A stretch of 64,000 bases of DNA, taken from NCBI GenBank assembly GCA_000720535.1, contig JOAZ01000001.1, positions 186,001-250,000 on the forward strand. The letters run 5' to 3'. The notes under the pieces are model-generated. The model was given only the letters and a program-made list of their open reading frames with translations, was not told the DNA's origin and ran no database searches. The DNA is from Streptomyces halstedii (GTDB lineage Bacteria; Actinomycetota; Actinomycetes; Streptomycetales; Streptomycetaceae). The position numbers and the translations under genes are program-made. Positions 25,668 through 34,158 of this stretch are shown piece by piece (within the stretch, counting starts at the first letter, position 1; every line of letters starts with the position of its first letter).

Positions 25668-26309
25668 ATGGGTGTGACGAGCGTGGTGCTGCTGTGGGTG
25701 CTGGGGGCATGCGCCCTGACCGGCGGCGTCCTGGTGTTCACGCTGAACTCGATGGCCCGGGTGACCTTCGCGCTGCTCGGGTCCCTGGTGTGCGTCGGCG
25801 GGGTGGTGACCGTGCTGGGGCTGCCGTACCTCGGCGTGGTGACCGTGCTCATGATGGTCATGGAGATGCTGATCATGGCCGTGTTCATGATCGCCTACAT
25901 GATGAATCCGGCCGGTCTGATGCCGATGTCGATGCTGCACAACACGCGCGGGGCGCTGGCCGTCAGCGGCGCGGTGTTCGGCGGGCTGGTGGCGGGCGTC
26001 TTCCTGGTCCCCTGGCCCGGCCGCACGGGCAGGCGGCCCGAGGACACCACCTTCCAGGTGGGCGCCGCGCTGATGGGGGACCAGATGCTGACCATGGTCA
26101 CGCTCGGGTTCGTCCTGCTGGCGACCATGGTCGGTACGACCGTGCTCGCCACCCGGCGTGGCCGGTACGACCGCTTCGGCGACGACCTCGACCAGCGGCC
26201 GGGCGAGGGTCCGGGCGGTGGGTCCGGCCGGCGGCCGGGCGAGGATCCGGGCGGTGGGTCCGGCCGGCGGCGGGCTGAGGGTCCGGGCGGCGGGGGAGCG
26301 GGCCGATGA
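25668..26309 (+). CDS. nuoJ: NADH-quinone oxidoreductase subunit J
   Basis: This 213-residue NuoJ has five helices, including LMMVMEMLIMAVFMIAYM, the pi-bulge helix region. The last 45 residues are an unusual hydrophilic tail made of a 12-residue repeat (GPGGGSGRRPGE and variants) encoded by a 36-bp tandem repeat at about 26208-26300. ATG 25668 has GAGGGAGCGTGT before it. The stop overlaps the nuoK start. Confidence 0.88.
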   Translation: MGVTSVVLLWVLGACALTGGVLVFTLNSMARVTFALLGSLVCVGGVVTVLGLPYLGVVTVLMMVMEMLIMAVFMIAYMMNPAGLMPMSMLHNTRGALAVSGAVFGGLVAGVFLVPWPGRTGRRPEDTTFQVGAALMGDQMLTMVTLGFVLLATMVGTTVLATRRGRYDRFGDDLDQRPGEGPGGGSGRRPGEDPGGGSGRRRAEGPGGGGAGR

Positions 26310-26611
26310 CGTTCCACCTCCTGCTGGTCCTCGCCGCGGGCCTCTTCTCGACCGGCCTGTTCGGTGCGCTCTCCCAGCAGTCCGTCGTCATGATCATGAT
26401 GGGGATCGAGCTGATGATCGGCGGTGTCGTCGTCGCCGTCGCCGACTTCTGGCACTTCCTCTCCCCGGCGGCCGGTGGCGGACAGGTGGTGATCGTGGCG
26501 GCCGTGGTGGCGATGGCGGTCGAGATGGCGATGGGGTTCGCCGTCACCACCGCCCTCTACCGGGCCCGGCGGATCGACATGACCGACCTGGCCGGGGACC
26601 TGAAGGGATGA
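26306..26611 (+). CDS. nuoK: NADH-quinone oxidoreductase subunit K
   Basis: This 101-residue antiporter-related subunit (MrpC type) has three helices. The functionally key Glu residues are present in IMMGIELMIGG and in VAMAVEMAMGFAV. Starts and stops overlap with both neighbours (ATGA), which indicates tight translational coupling within the membrane arm. Confidence 0.92.
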   Translation: MTFHLLLVLAAGLFSTGLFGALSQQSVVMIMMGIELMIGGVVVAVADFWHFLSPAAGGGQVVIVAAVVAMAVEMAMGFAVTTALYRARRIDMTDLAGDLKG

Positions 26612-28503
26612 GCGCGGTCCTCTGGCTCCTCGTCGCGCTGCCGCTGGGCGCCGGAGCCGTACTCGCCGTGACCGGGCCGCGCCTGGACCGGTGGGTTCCC
26701 GCGGCCGGTGTGACCGCGGCCGTGGCGACGCTCGGTGCGGCGGTCGCCGCCGCGCTGCTCCGCCCGACGGCCCGCGCGCCCCTGTTCGCGGGTACGGAGG
26801 CGGGGCTCGCGGTGGACGGTCTGTCCGCCGTCATGGTGGTCACCGTCGCCGCGGTCACCGCCGCCGTGCTGGCCTTCGCGGTGGGGGAGCCCGGTACCCG
26901 GGGCGACCGCGGCCGGTTCTTCGGGCTGATGCTCCTCTTCTCCGGCGCCATGCTCGTCACCGTCACCGCGACCACGCTGGGGCCGCTGCTGATGGCCTGG
27001 GAGGTGATGGGCGCCACCAGTTGGGCGCTCATCGGGTACCGGTGGCGGCAGCCCGGGAAGGCGGCGGCCGCCGATGTCGCGTTCCTGACCACCCGCGCGG
27101 CCGACCTGGGCCTCTACCTGGCGGCCGGCGCCGCCCTGGCCGGCGGTGTCACCACCCTGCGACTCGACGCGCTGCCGCGGGCGGCCTCGCCGTGGCTCCA
27201 TGTGCTCACCGCGGGCGTCGTGGTGGCCGCACTCGGCAAGTCCGCCCAACTGCCCTTCTCCTTCTGGCTGTCGAGGGCCATGCGGGGCCCCGGCGCGGTC
27301 TCCGCGCTGCTGCACTCCGCGACCATGGTCGCCGCGGGCGCCTACCTGCTGCTGCGTACGGCCCCGCTGCTGGAGACCACCGGCTGGGCCGGTCCGCTGG
27401 TCGCCTGGTCCGGCGCGGTCACCGCCCTGGCCCTGGGGCTGGTGGCGGTGGCCCAGACCGACCTGAAGCAACTGCTCGCGGCCTCCACCTCCGCCCAGGT
27501 CGGATTCATGGTGATGGCCGCGGGCAGTCACGGGGTGGCCGGGGGCACGACCCAGCTCGTCGCCCACGCCGCCACGAAATCGGGCCTGTTCCTGGCCGCC
27601 GGGGCCTGGCTCACCGCGCTCGGCACCAAGCGGCTGCCGGCCCTGCGCGGCGCGGCCCGCGTCCACCGGCCGGTCGGCGTGGCCTTCACCGTCGGCGCGC
27701 TCACTCTGGCCGGGCTGCCGCCCCTCTCGCTGTGGGCGGCCAAGGACCTCGTGCTCGCCGCCGCCCGGACCCGGGGGACCTGCCTGTACGCGGTGGGGCT
27801 CGCGGCGGCGGCCGTCGCCGCCGTCTACGGCGTCAAGGCCCTGTGGTACGTCACCCGCCCCCTCCCGCCGGATCCAGGGGCCGGATACGACACCGAGCGA
27901 CCCGGCACCCGGCGGGTGTCCCGCGCCACCCCGGCTCCGCTCCTCACCCTCACCTCGGCCGGGGCCCTGCTCGGGGTGCTGGCCCTGCCGGGGCCGGCGT
28001 CCTGGCTGCGACGGCTGGCCGGCGCCGGGGACGAACCGTCCCCCGAGGCGTGGGAGCTCGGCCTGTCGGCCGGTGTCGTCCTCGCCGCCGCCGGGGCGGC
28101 CTGGTGGTGGGCCGCCCGCCCGGCACCCGCCCGGGAAGCCGCCGTGGCGCCCGTACCGCGTGCCGTCGTGCGAGGGGCCCGGAACTGGCTGTTCCTGGAG
28201 CGGTTCGCCCGGATCGCGGTGGCCGGTCCCGTGCTGACCCTGGCCAGGGCACTGGCCGTCTTCGACGACCGCGTCATCGACGGCGCCGTACGGCGGACCG
28301 CCCGGGGCGGCCTCGCGGCGGCCAGGCTCGCCCGCCGCCTGGACGACGACGGCATCGACGCCGCCGTACGCGCGATCGCCTCCGGCGCCCGGAGCCTGGG
28401 CCGCTGGGCGCGGCGCCCGCAGACCGGACTCCTGCACCAGTACTACGCCCAGGCCGCCGTGGGCTTCGCCGCGCTCGTCCTGATCATCCTGTTGGTGAGG
28501 TAA
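26608..28503 (+). CDS. nuoL: NADH-quinone oxidoreductase subunit L
   Basis: This 631-residue proton-pumping subunit keeps the key residues: Glu in WEVMGATSWALIGY, Lys in AALGKSAQLPFSFWL, and the TDLKQLLAASTSAQVG and HAATKSGLF motifs. The C-terminal amphipathic lateral helix is seen in the long ARLARRLDDDGIDAAVRAI segment. Intact pumping residues argue that the operon is functional despite its missing NADH module. Confidence 0.92.
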   Translation: MSAVLWLLVALPLGAGAVLAVTGPRLDRWVPAAGVTAAVATLGAAVAAALLRPTARAPLFAGTEAGLAVDGLSAVMVVTVAAVTAAVLAFAVGEPGTRGDRGRFFGLMLLFSGAMLVTVTATTLGPLLMAWEVMGATSWALIGYRWRQPGKAAAADVAFLTTRAADLGLYLAAGAALAGGVTTLRLDALPRAASPWLHVLTAGVVVAALGKSAQLPFSFWLSRAMRGPGAVSALLHSATMVAAGAYLLLRTAPLLETTGWAGPLVAWSGAVTALALGLVAVAQTDLKQLLAASTSAQVGFMVMAAGSHGVAGGTTQLVAHAATKSGLFLAAGAWLTALGTKRLPALRGAARVHRPVGVAFTVGALTLAGLPPLSLWAAKDLVLAAARTRGTCLYAVGLAAAAVAAVYGVKALWYVTRPLPPDPGAGYDTERPGTRRVSRATPAPLLTLTSAGALLGVLALPGPASWLRRLAGAGDEPSPEAWELGLSAGVVLAAAGAAWWWAARPAPAREAAVAPVPRAVVRGARNWLFLERFARIAVAGPVLTLARALAVFDDRVIDGAVRRTARGGLAAARLARRLDDDGIDAAVRAIASGARSLGRWARRPQTGLLHQYYAQAAVGFAALVLIILLVR

Positions 28504-28507
28504 CCCT

Positions 28508-30013
28508 GTGCTGAGCGTCGTCACGTTCTGGCCGCTGCTGGTGTGCGCGGTGCTGCTGCTCCTGCCGCGTACCCTCCCCGACCGGGCGTACCACCGGATC
28601 TGGATCGGTGCCACCGCCGCCGAACTGGCCCTGGTCGGCGCGCTGTGGGCGGGTTTCGACACCGGCGGCGGCACGCAGTACGAGCAGCGGGCGCGCTGGA
28701 TCCCCGGCGCGGGCGTCGGCTACCACGTGGGCGTGGACGGACTGTCCCTGCCGCTGGTGGCCCTGACCAGCCTGCTGTTCCTGGCCGTCGCCGTCTTCTC
28801 GGCGCGTGAGCGGCGGCGGGTGCGGTCGTACGTCTGCCTGTTCCTCTTCCTCCAGACCGTCGGCACCGGCCTGTTCACCGCCCTCGACCTGATCCTGTTC
28901 TTCGTCTACTTCGACCTGTCGATCGTCGGCATGTTCTTCGTGATCGCCGGATGGGGCGACGGCGAACGCGCCCGTGCCGCGGCCGTGAAGTTCTTCCTCT
29001 ACACCTTCCTCGGCTCCCTCGCCCTGCTGCTCGGCTTCATCGGCCTGTACCTGGCGGCGGACCCGCACACCTTCGACATCGTCGACCTCACCCGCGGCAA
29101 CCCGCTCGCCGGACGCGGGACGTACGCGGGCCTGGTGCTGCTGGCCATCGGGGCCGGGCTGGCGGTCAAGACCCCGACCGTGCCGTTCCACACCTGGCTG
29201 CCCCCGGCGCACACCGAGGCCCCCGCGGCGGGGTCGGCGATCCTGGCCGGGGTCCTGCTGAAGATGGGCACCTACGGATTCGTGCGCGTTGCCATGCCGC
29301 TGCTGCCGGGGAGCTGGCGCCAGTACGCCCTGACGATCGCGGTCGCCGGAGCGGTGTCGGTGGTCTACGGGGCTCTGGTGGCCCTGGCGCAGACCGACTT
29401 CAAGCGGATGATCGCCTACACCTCCGTCAACCACATGGGGTACGTCGTCCTGGCCGTCGGCGCGGCCGGGACGCTCGCCGGTACGGACGCCCAGGCCCGC
29501 TCCCTCGCGGTGACCGGCGCGGTCACCCAGATGGTCAGCCACGGCCTGATCACCGGAGCCCTCTTCCTGCTCGCCGGGGTGCTCCACGACCGGGGCCGGA
29601 CCTACGCGATGGACGCCTACTCGGGTCTGGCCGCGCGCACACCGCGCTTCGCCGCGGTCACGGCCGTCGCCGCGTTCGCCGCGCTGGGCATCCCCGGCTT
29701 CTCCGGGTTCGTCGCCGAGTTCCAGATCCTCACCGGGAGCCTGGCCTCCCAGGCGGTCGCCACCGCCGTCGCCCTCACCGGCATCCTGATCACCGCCGCC
29801 CTCTTCCTGACCGCGCTGCGGCGCATGTTCTTCGGCGCCCCGCGCCTGCCGCCGACGCTTCCCGACGGTGCCCTCACGGATCTGCGAGCCACCGAGACCT
29901 GGTCCACCGGGCTGCTGCTCGCCGTCGCGCTGGTGATCGGCGTGGCACCGCGCTGGCTGCTGGACGTCGTGGAACCGGCCGGCCGCACCCTGACCGGGCT
30001 GGTCGCGCGGTGA
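28508..30013 (+). CDS. nuoM: NADH-quinone oxidoreductase subunit M
   Basis: This 501-residue antiporter-like subunit has about 14 helices. It contains LFFVYFDLSIVGMFFVIAGWG, TVPFHTWLPPAHTEAP with the Lys just before it, and TDFKRMIAYTSVNHMGY. The first motif has Asp (YFDLS) where most NuoM have Glu (FWELM), a conservative change at a proton-channel acid. The GTG start is 4 nt after nuoL. The stop overlaps nuoN. Confidence 0.92.
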   Translation: MLSVVTFWPLLVCAVLLLLPRTLPDRAYHRIWIGATAAELALVGALWAGFDTGGGTQYEQRARWIPGAGVGYHVGVDGLSLPLVALTSLLFLAVAVFSARERRRVRSYVCLFLFLQTVGTGLFTALDLILFFVYFDLSIVGMFFVIAGWGDGERARAAAVKFFLYTFLGSLALLLGFIGLYLAADPHTFDIVDLTRGNPLAGRGTYAGLVLLAIGAGLAVKTPTVPFHTWLPPAHTEAPAAGSAILAGVLLKMGTYGFVRVAMPLLPGSWRQYALTIAVAGAVSVVYGALVALAQTDFKRMIAYTSVNHMGYVVLAVGAAGTLAGTDAQARSLAVTGAVTQMVSHGLITGALFLLAGVLHDRGRTYAMDAYSGLAARTPRFAAVTAVAAFAALGIPGFSGFVAEFQILTGSLASQAVATAVALTGILITAALFLTALRRMFFGAPRLPPTLPDGALTDLRATETWSTGLLLAVALVIGVAPRWLLDVVEPAGRTLTGLVAR

Positions 30014-31431
30014 ACGAGAACCTGACCGCCCTCCTCCCCGAACTCGCCCTCCTGGGCGCCGCCGTCCTCGGCCTCCTCACCGGCTGCTGGCTGCCCCGCC
30101 GCCGCCAGTGGATCGTCGCCGTCCTCGCCGCCGTCGCCTGCGCGGCCGGACTGACCGCCACCGCCGTCACCCTCGCCACCGGACGTGAACAGACCGTCTT
30201 CTCGGGGGCGTTCGCCGTGGACACCGCCACCGGCGTCGGCCGGCTCGCCGTCCTCACGGCCCTGCCGCTGGTCATCGGCATGTCCGTGGAAACCGTACGG
30301 AACCATCCGCGCGAGACCGAGTACTGGGTACTGCTGCTGCTGTCCGGGGCGGGCACGCTCGCCCTGACCGGCGCCGACGACCTGCTGATGCTGTTCGCCG
30401 CCTACCTGCTCGCCAGTCTGCCCGCCTACGCGCTCGCCGCGTTCGCCAAGGACGCCCGCGGTACCGAGGCAGCCCTGAAGTACTACCTGATGGGTGCCCT
30501 GCTCGGCACCGTCATGCTCGGCGGCACGGCCCTCCTGTACGGCGCCGGCCACACGACCCACTACCGCGGGCTCGCCACGGCCCTGCCCCTGGCCCCCTAC
30601 GGACTCGTCGCGGTCGGGCTCATCGGTGTCCTGGCCGGTCTGCTGTTCAAGGCGGGCGCGGTACCGGCCCACTTCTGGGTACCGGACGTCACCGAGGGCG
30701 CCCCCGTGCCGGTCGCGGCCTACGTCACCACCCTCCCCAAGATCGGCGGCCTGATCGCCGGTTACCGCCTGCTCCACCAGGCACTCCCCGGCAGCGGCGT
30801 CAACTGGCCCCTGCTGCTCGCGGTCGTCGCCGCGCTCACCATGAGCCTGGGGAACCTGGCGGCGTTCTTCCAGACCTCCGTGACACGCCTGCTCGCCTAC
30901 TCCACCATCAGCCAGGTCGGCTACCTCCTCATGGCCCTGGCCGTCGCCACCCGCAGCGACCTCGCCCAGAAGGGCCTGCTGTTCTACCTGCTCGCGTACG
31001 CCGTCACCAACCTCGGCGCCTTCGCCGTCGTCGCCGGACTCCCCCGGGCCCGTGCCCTCACCGACTACCGCGGCCTCGCCGCCAGGCGCCCCGGCCTCGC
31101 GGCCGTCCTGGTGGTGTGCCTCCTCGGCCTGGTCGGCACCCCGCCCACCGGGGTCTTCCTCGGCAAGCTGGAGATCTTCAGCGCGGCCGTCGACGGGGGC
31201 TTCACCTGGCTCGCCGTCCTGGCGGTCGCCAACACCGTCGCCTCGCTCTTCTACTACCTGCGCTGGCTCGGCCCCCTGTTCGCCACCGCCGGTGCGGCGC
31301 CCGCCGCCGCACACGCCGTACGGGGACGTACGGCCGCCGCCACCGCCTGCACGGCGGCGGCCCTCTCCCTGGCACTCGGCATCGGGGGGAGCGCCGTCCT
31401 CACACTCGCCGGGGGACCGCTGCTGCCGTGA
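30010..31431 (+). CDS. nuoN: NADH-quinone oxidoreductase subunit N
   Basis: This 473-residue third antiporter-like subunit has LLMLFAAYLLASLPAYALAAF, with Leu-Phe-Ala in place of the usual acidic position, KAGAVPAHFWVPDVTEGAP, and TSVTRLLAYSTISQVGYLLM. The GTG start overlaps the nuoM stop. It is the last gene of the operon and faces the convergent antiporter gene across 39 nt. Together with nuoH and K it could form a pump module driven by an unidentified electron input. Confidence 0.92.
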   Translation: MNENLTALLPELALLGAAVLGLLTGCWLPRRRQWIVAVLAAVACAAGLTATAVTLATGREQTVFSGAFAVDTATGVGRLAVLTALPLVIGMSVETVRNHPRETEYWVLLLLSGAGTLALTGADDLLMLFAAYLLASLPAYALAAFAKDARGTEAALKYYLMGALLGTVMLGGTALLYGAGHTTHYRGLATALPLAPYGLVAVGLIGVLAGLLFKAGAVPAHFWVPDVTEGAPVPVAAYVTTLPKIGGLIAGYRLLHQALPGSGVNWPLLLAVVAALTMSLGNLAAFFQTSVTRLLAYSTISQVGYLLMALAVATRSDLAQKGLLFYLLAYAVTNLGAFAVVAGLPRARALTDYRGLAARRPGLAAVLVVCLLGLVGTPPTGVFLGKLEIFSAAVDGGFTWLAVLAVANTVASLFYYLRWLGPLFATAGAAPAAAHAVRGRTAAATACTAAALSLALGIGGSAVLTLAGGPLLP

Positions 31432-31470
31432 GGGGGCCCGGCCGTCCCGCCGTCACACCCGCCGGTCCCC

Positions 31471-32775
31471 TCATGGCGCGGTGCCCTTGGCCGCCACCGG
31501 GCCGGGAAGCCCGGCGGCTTCCGGGGGGCCGCCGCGGCGGCGTTCGGCGCGGTCGACGAGTCCGAGCAGGGGGCCGGTCATGGCCGTGGTCGTCAGGGCC
31601 ATGATGACCAGGGCGAGGACCAGCGGCGAGGGCAGGATGCCGGCACGGTGTCCGGCTTCGAGCACGATCAGTTCGGTCAGGCCCCTGGTGTTCATCAGGG
31701 CGCCCATACGGCGTGCCGAGACGGGGGGCATGCCGGCCAGGCGGGCTCCGAGGTAGCCGCCGAGCAGCTTGCCCAGGCAGCCCAGGACGAGCGTGGCGGT
31801 GATCAGCGTCCAGGACGCGGCGGAGAAGGCGTCGATGAGCACGGTGACGCCGGTGACCACGAAGAAGACCGGCGTCAGGGTCCGCCCGGCGTGCGAGACC
31901 GCGGCCACCGGCTTGGTCCAGGGGGCCAGGGCCTCGCCGGGGATCGCCAGGCCGACCATCGCGGCACCGACGATGGCGGTCATGCCCAGGCGCTCGGTCA
32001 GCAGGGCCGTCCCCATCGCGGCGCAGCCGAGGAGTACGGCGGTGGTCCTCGGCATCCGCAGGCAGAGCCGGCGCGCCGGGGCGGTGAGCAGGCCCAGGCG
32101 CAGCAGGAGCGCGCAACCGCCGCCCGCGAGGAGGGCGAGGCCGGATCCCCAGAGACCCGAGAGGTCACCCGCGCCCAGTCCGATGGCGAGCGTGAGCATG
32201 ATCCAGCCCAGGCTGTCCATGACCACGGCGGACGCCAGGGCGAACCGCCCCTCGGTGGTGTCGCTCATGCCCCGGTCGCCGAGGATCCGGGACAGGACGG
32301 GGACTGCGGTGATGGACATGGCCACCGCGACCAGCAGGACGAAGGCGGGCAGCGGGGCGTCGCCGCGGGCCGCCGTGTCGTCGGTGAGACGGATCAGCCC
32401 CACCAGCAGCAGCCCCGTGGCGAGCGGAAGCACGAAGGCACCGCCGACCAGACCGGAGAGGGTGCGCTGCGACGGGCCGCCCGGCCCCGGCCGCAACTTG
32501 TGGGCGAGGCCCACCAGATAGAGCACGAGCCCCGTCTGGCCGACGAACTTGAGCACGCCGAGCACCGCGCCCGGCAGCAGGGCGTCGAACGAGGCCCGGT
32601 CGGACAGCGCGAGCACGAGGGGGCCGATGAGCAGCCCCACCGTGACCTCTCCGACGACCTCGGGCTGGCGCAGCCACCGGGCGGCGGCCCGTCCCGCACG
32701 GGCCAGGACCAGTACGACGGCGAGCGCCAGGATCACGTGCACGGGATGGGAAAGGAAGTTCGAGACGATGTCCAT
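31471..32775 (-). CDS. CPA2-type cation/proton antiporter
   Basis: This 434-residue protein of the KefB/NhaS3-like CPA2 family has about 12 hydrophobic helices. It opens with LRQPEVVGEVTVGLLIGP and carries the discontinuous-helix region ALASAVVMDSLGWIMLTL, with the ion-binding Asp. No C-terminal RCK/TrkA domain is present. It exchanges Na+ or K+ for protons. It is convergent with the proton-pumping nuo operon and separate from the NRPS cluster by function, although the HxlR gene lies 86 nt upstream on the same strand and could share its transcript. Confidence 0.88.
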   Translation of the reverse strand: MDIVSNFLSHPVHVILALAVVLVLARAGRAAARWLRQPEVVGEVTVGLLIGPLVLALSDRASFDALLPGAVLGVLKFVGQTGLVLYLVGLAHKLRPGPGGPSQRTLSGLVGGAFVLPLATGLLLVGLIRLTDDTAARGDAPLPAFVLLVAVAMSITAVPVLSRILGDRGMSDTTEGRFALASAVVMDSLGWIMLTLAIGLGAGDLSGLWGSGLALLAGGGCALLLRLGLLTAPARRLCLRMPRTTAVLLGCAAMGTALLTERLGMTAIVGAAMVGLAIPGEALAPWTKPVAAVSHAGRTLTPVFFVVTGVTVLIDAFSAASWTLITATLVLGCLGKLLGGYLGARLAGMPPVSARRMGALMNTRGLTELIVLEAGHRAGILPSPLVLALVIMALTTTAMTGPLLGLVDRAERRRGGPPEAAGLPGPVAAKGTAP

Positions 32776-32861
32776 GGTTGCGTGAGGCCCTTCGTGGCCG
32801 TTCTGACGCGGTCAGACGAGGTGAAGACGCTGTGGGGCCGGGCGGGTCCGTGGCGCGGGGG

Positions 32862-33407
32862 TCACCGCCGTCCCTGGATCTCCGGATAGCGGGCGGCGAT
32901 CAGCTCGCTCGCCCGGGGACCACGGGCGAAGACGAAGTCGGGGGAGTCGAGATGACGCCCCGTCAGGCGATCCACCACGACCGGGTCCGCCTCCGCGCCG
33001 GTGGCGGCGTCCACCAGCAGCAGACTGCGCTCCTCCGGGGCCAGCCGGTGATTCCCCCACGCGGCCATGACCAGGATGAGCGGGCGCAGCGCCCGGCCGC
33101 GATCGGTGGGCCGGTACGCCGGGTCGTCCGGGGACGAGGCCCCGTCCTCGGGTGCGAGGAGGTCCCTCGCCACCAGGCCCGCGATCCGGTCCGTCAGTAC
33201 GTCGGCGGGCGTCGCCAGATTCCGGCGGATCGCCGAGAAGCGGGTGTGGCCGTCGAAGACCTCGTGCAGGATCTCCAGCGTCCACCAGGGGCCGACGGCC
33301 TCGACCGTGCGTGCCAGCGGGCAGTCGGGAATCCGTGGCTTGGGGCCGGCCGGGGGCGCCGGCTCCGCGCGTTCGCCGTCCCGGGTGTTCAAGAGGTCGC
33401 TCCTCAC
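32862..33407 (-). CDS. HxlR-family winged-helix regulator
   Basis: This 181-residue DNA-binding protein has the HxlR signature: a Cys in PDCPLARTVEAVGPWWTLEIL, RFSAIRRNLATPADVLTDRIAGL (recognition region) and RPTDRGRALRPLI. Many members sense electrophiles or oxidants through that Cys. It lies directly downstream of the flavin reductase and halogenase on the minus strand and is probably the left border of the biosynthetic cluster. GTG 33407 gives the longest form. TTG 33392, which has GAGGAG at a better spacing, is an alternative start. Confidence 0.82.
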   Translation of the reverse strand: MRSDLLNTRDGERAEPAPPAGPKPRIPDCPLARTVEAVGPWWTLEILHEVFDGHTRFSAIRRNLATPADVLTDRIAGLVARDLLAPEDGASSPDDPAYRPTDRGRALRPLILVMAAWGNHRLAPEERSLLLVDAATGAEADPVVVDRLTGRHLDSPDFVFARGPRASELIAARYPEIQGRR

Positions 33408-33518
33408 CGTCAGCTCCCATGGGTCGTCGGAATCGTCTGGTACCGCCGGGCGCCCCCGGCCGGCGGCCCCCGCGTGACGGCGGGCGCCTCCGGCCGGGGG
33501 CGGACACGTCCCGGCCCC

Positions 33519-34124
33519 TCACACGGCCGCACCGCCGGCCGCCGGGCCGGTGCCGCTCGGGCCGGTGCCGGTCGGAACGGTGCCGCTCGGGCCGGGAGGG
33601 GAGGTTCGCAGCGATCCGTACCGCCGCATCCCGTACAGCAGCGGGCTCGACGGCCGGTCCGCCCGCACCTTCACCTGGAGCACCTCCCCGAAGACCACCA
33701 CGTGGTCCCCGACGGACAGCGTCTCGCTGACACGGCAGTCCGCGACCGTGTGGGCGTCCTCGACCAGGTGCGGCAGCCCGGACTCCGGTTCCCGGACCCA
33801 TTCCACCTTCTCGAACCGGTCCGGCGCGCCGGAGGCGAAGAGGGTCGCCGCGCCCTCGGCCCGGTCGTGCAGCAGGTTGACCGCGAACGCCGACACCTGG
33901 AGCAGCGCGGCCAGCGTCGGGCTCTCGGCCCGCAGGCACACCAGCAAGGTCGGCGGCCGCAGGGCGACGCTGCACATCGACGAGCAGGTCATCCCCCAGG
34001 GCTCACCGTCCGGCGCGGCGGTCGTCACGACGGTGACTCCGGCCGGGTGCGTCGTCATGAGAGAGCGGAACTCCGCCTGATCGACCGGTGCTCGCGCGAT
34101 CGTGCCGGTCACAGGGTTCGGCAT
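33519..34124 (-). CDS. Flavin reductase, partner of the halogenase
   Basis: This 201-residue protein has the flavin-reductase-like split-barrel domain: FRSLMTTHPAGVTVVTT, WGMTCSSMCSVALRPPTLLVCL and FAVNLLHD, with HTVADCRV and GDHVVVFGEV later. It would supply FADH2 to the tryptophan halogenase encoded 34 nt upstream in the same operon. The last 25 residues are a Gly/Ser/Thr/Pro repeat encoded by repeated GGTGCCGCTCGGGCC units at about 33546-33595, absent from typical partners. The ATG at 34124 has a near-perfect GAGGAGGT ribosome site. Confidence 0.88.
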   Translation of the reverse strand: MPNPVTGTIARAPVDQAEFRSLMTTHPAGVTVVTTAAPDGEPWGMTCSSMCSVALRPPTLLVCLRAESPTLAALLQVSAFAVNLLHDRAEGAATLFASGAPDRFEKVEWVREPESGLPHLVEDAHTVADCRVSETLSVGDHVVVFGEVLQVKVRADRPSSPLLYGMRRYGSLRTSPPGPSGTVPTGTGPSGTGPAAGGAAV

Positions 34125-34158
34125 GCTGTGCTACCTCCTCGCTCGGCCATGCCGCTGA

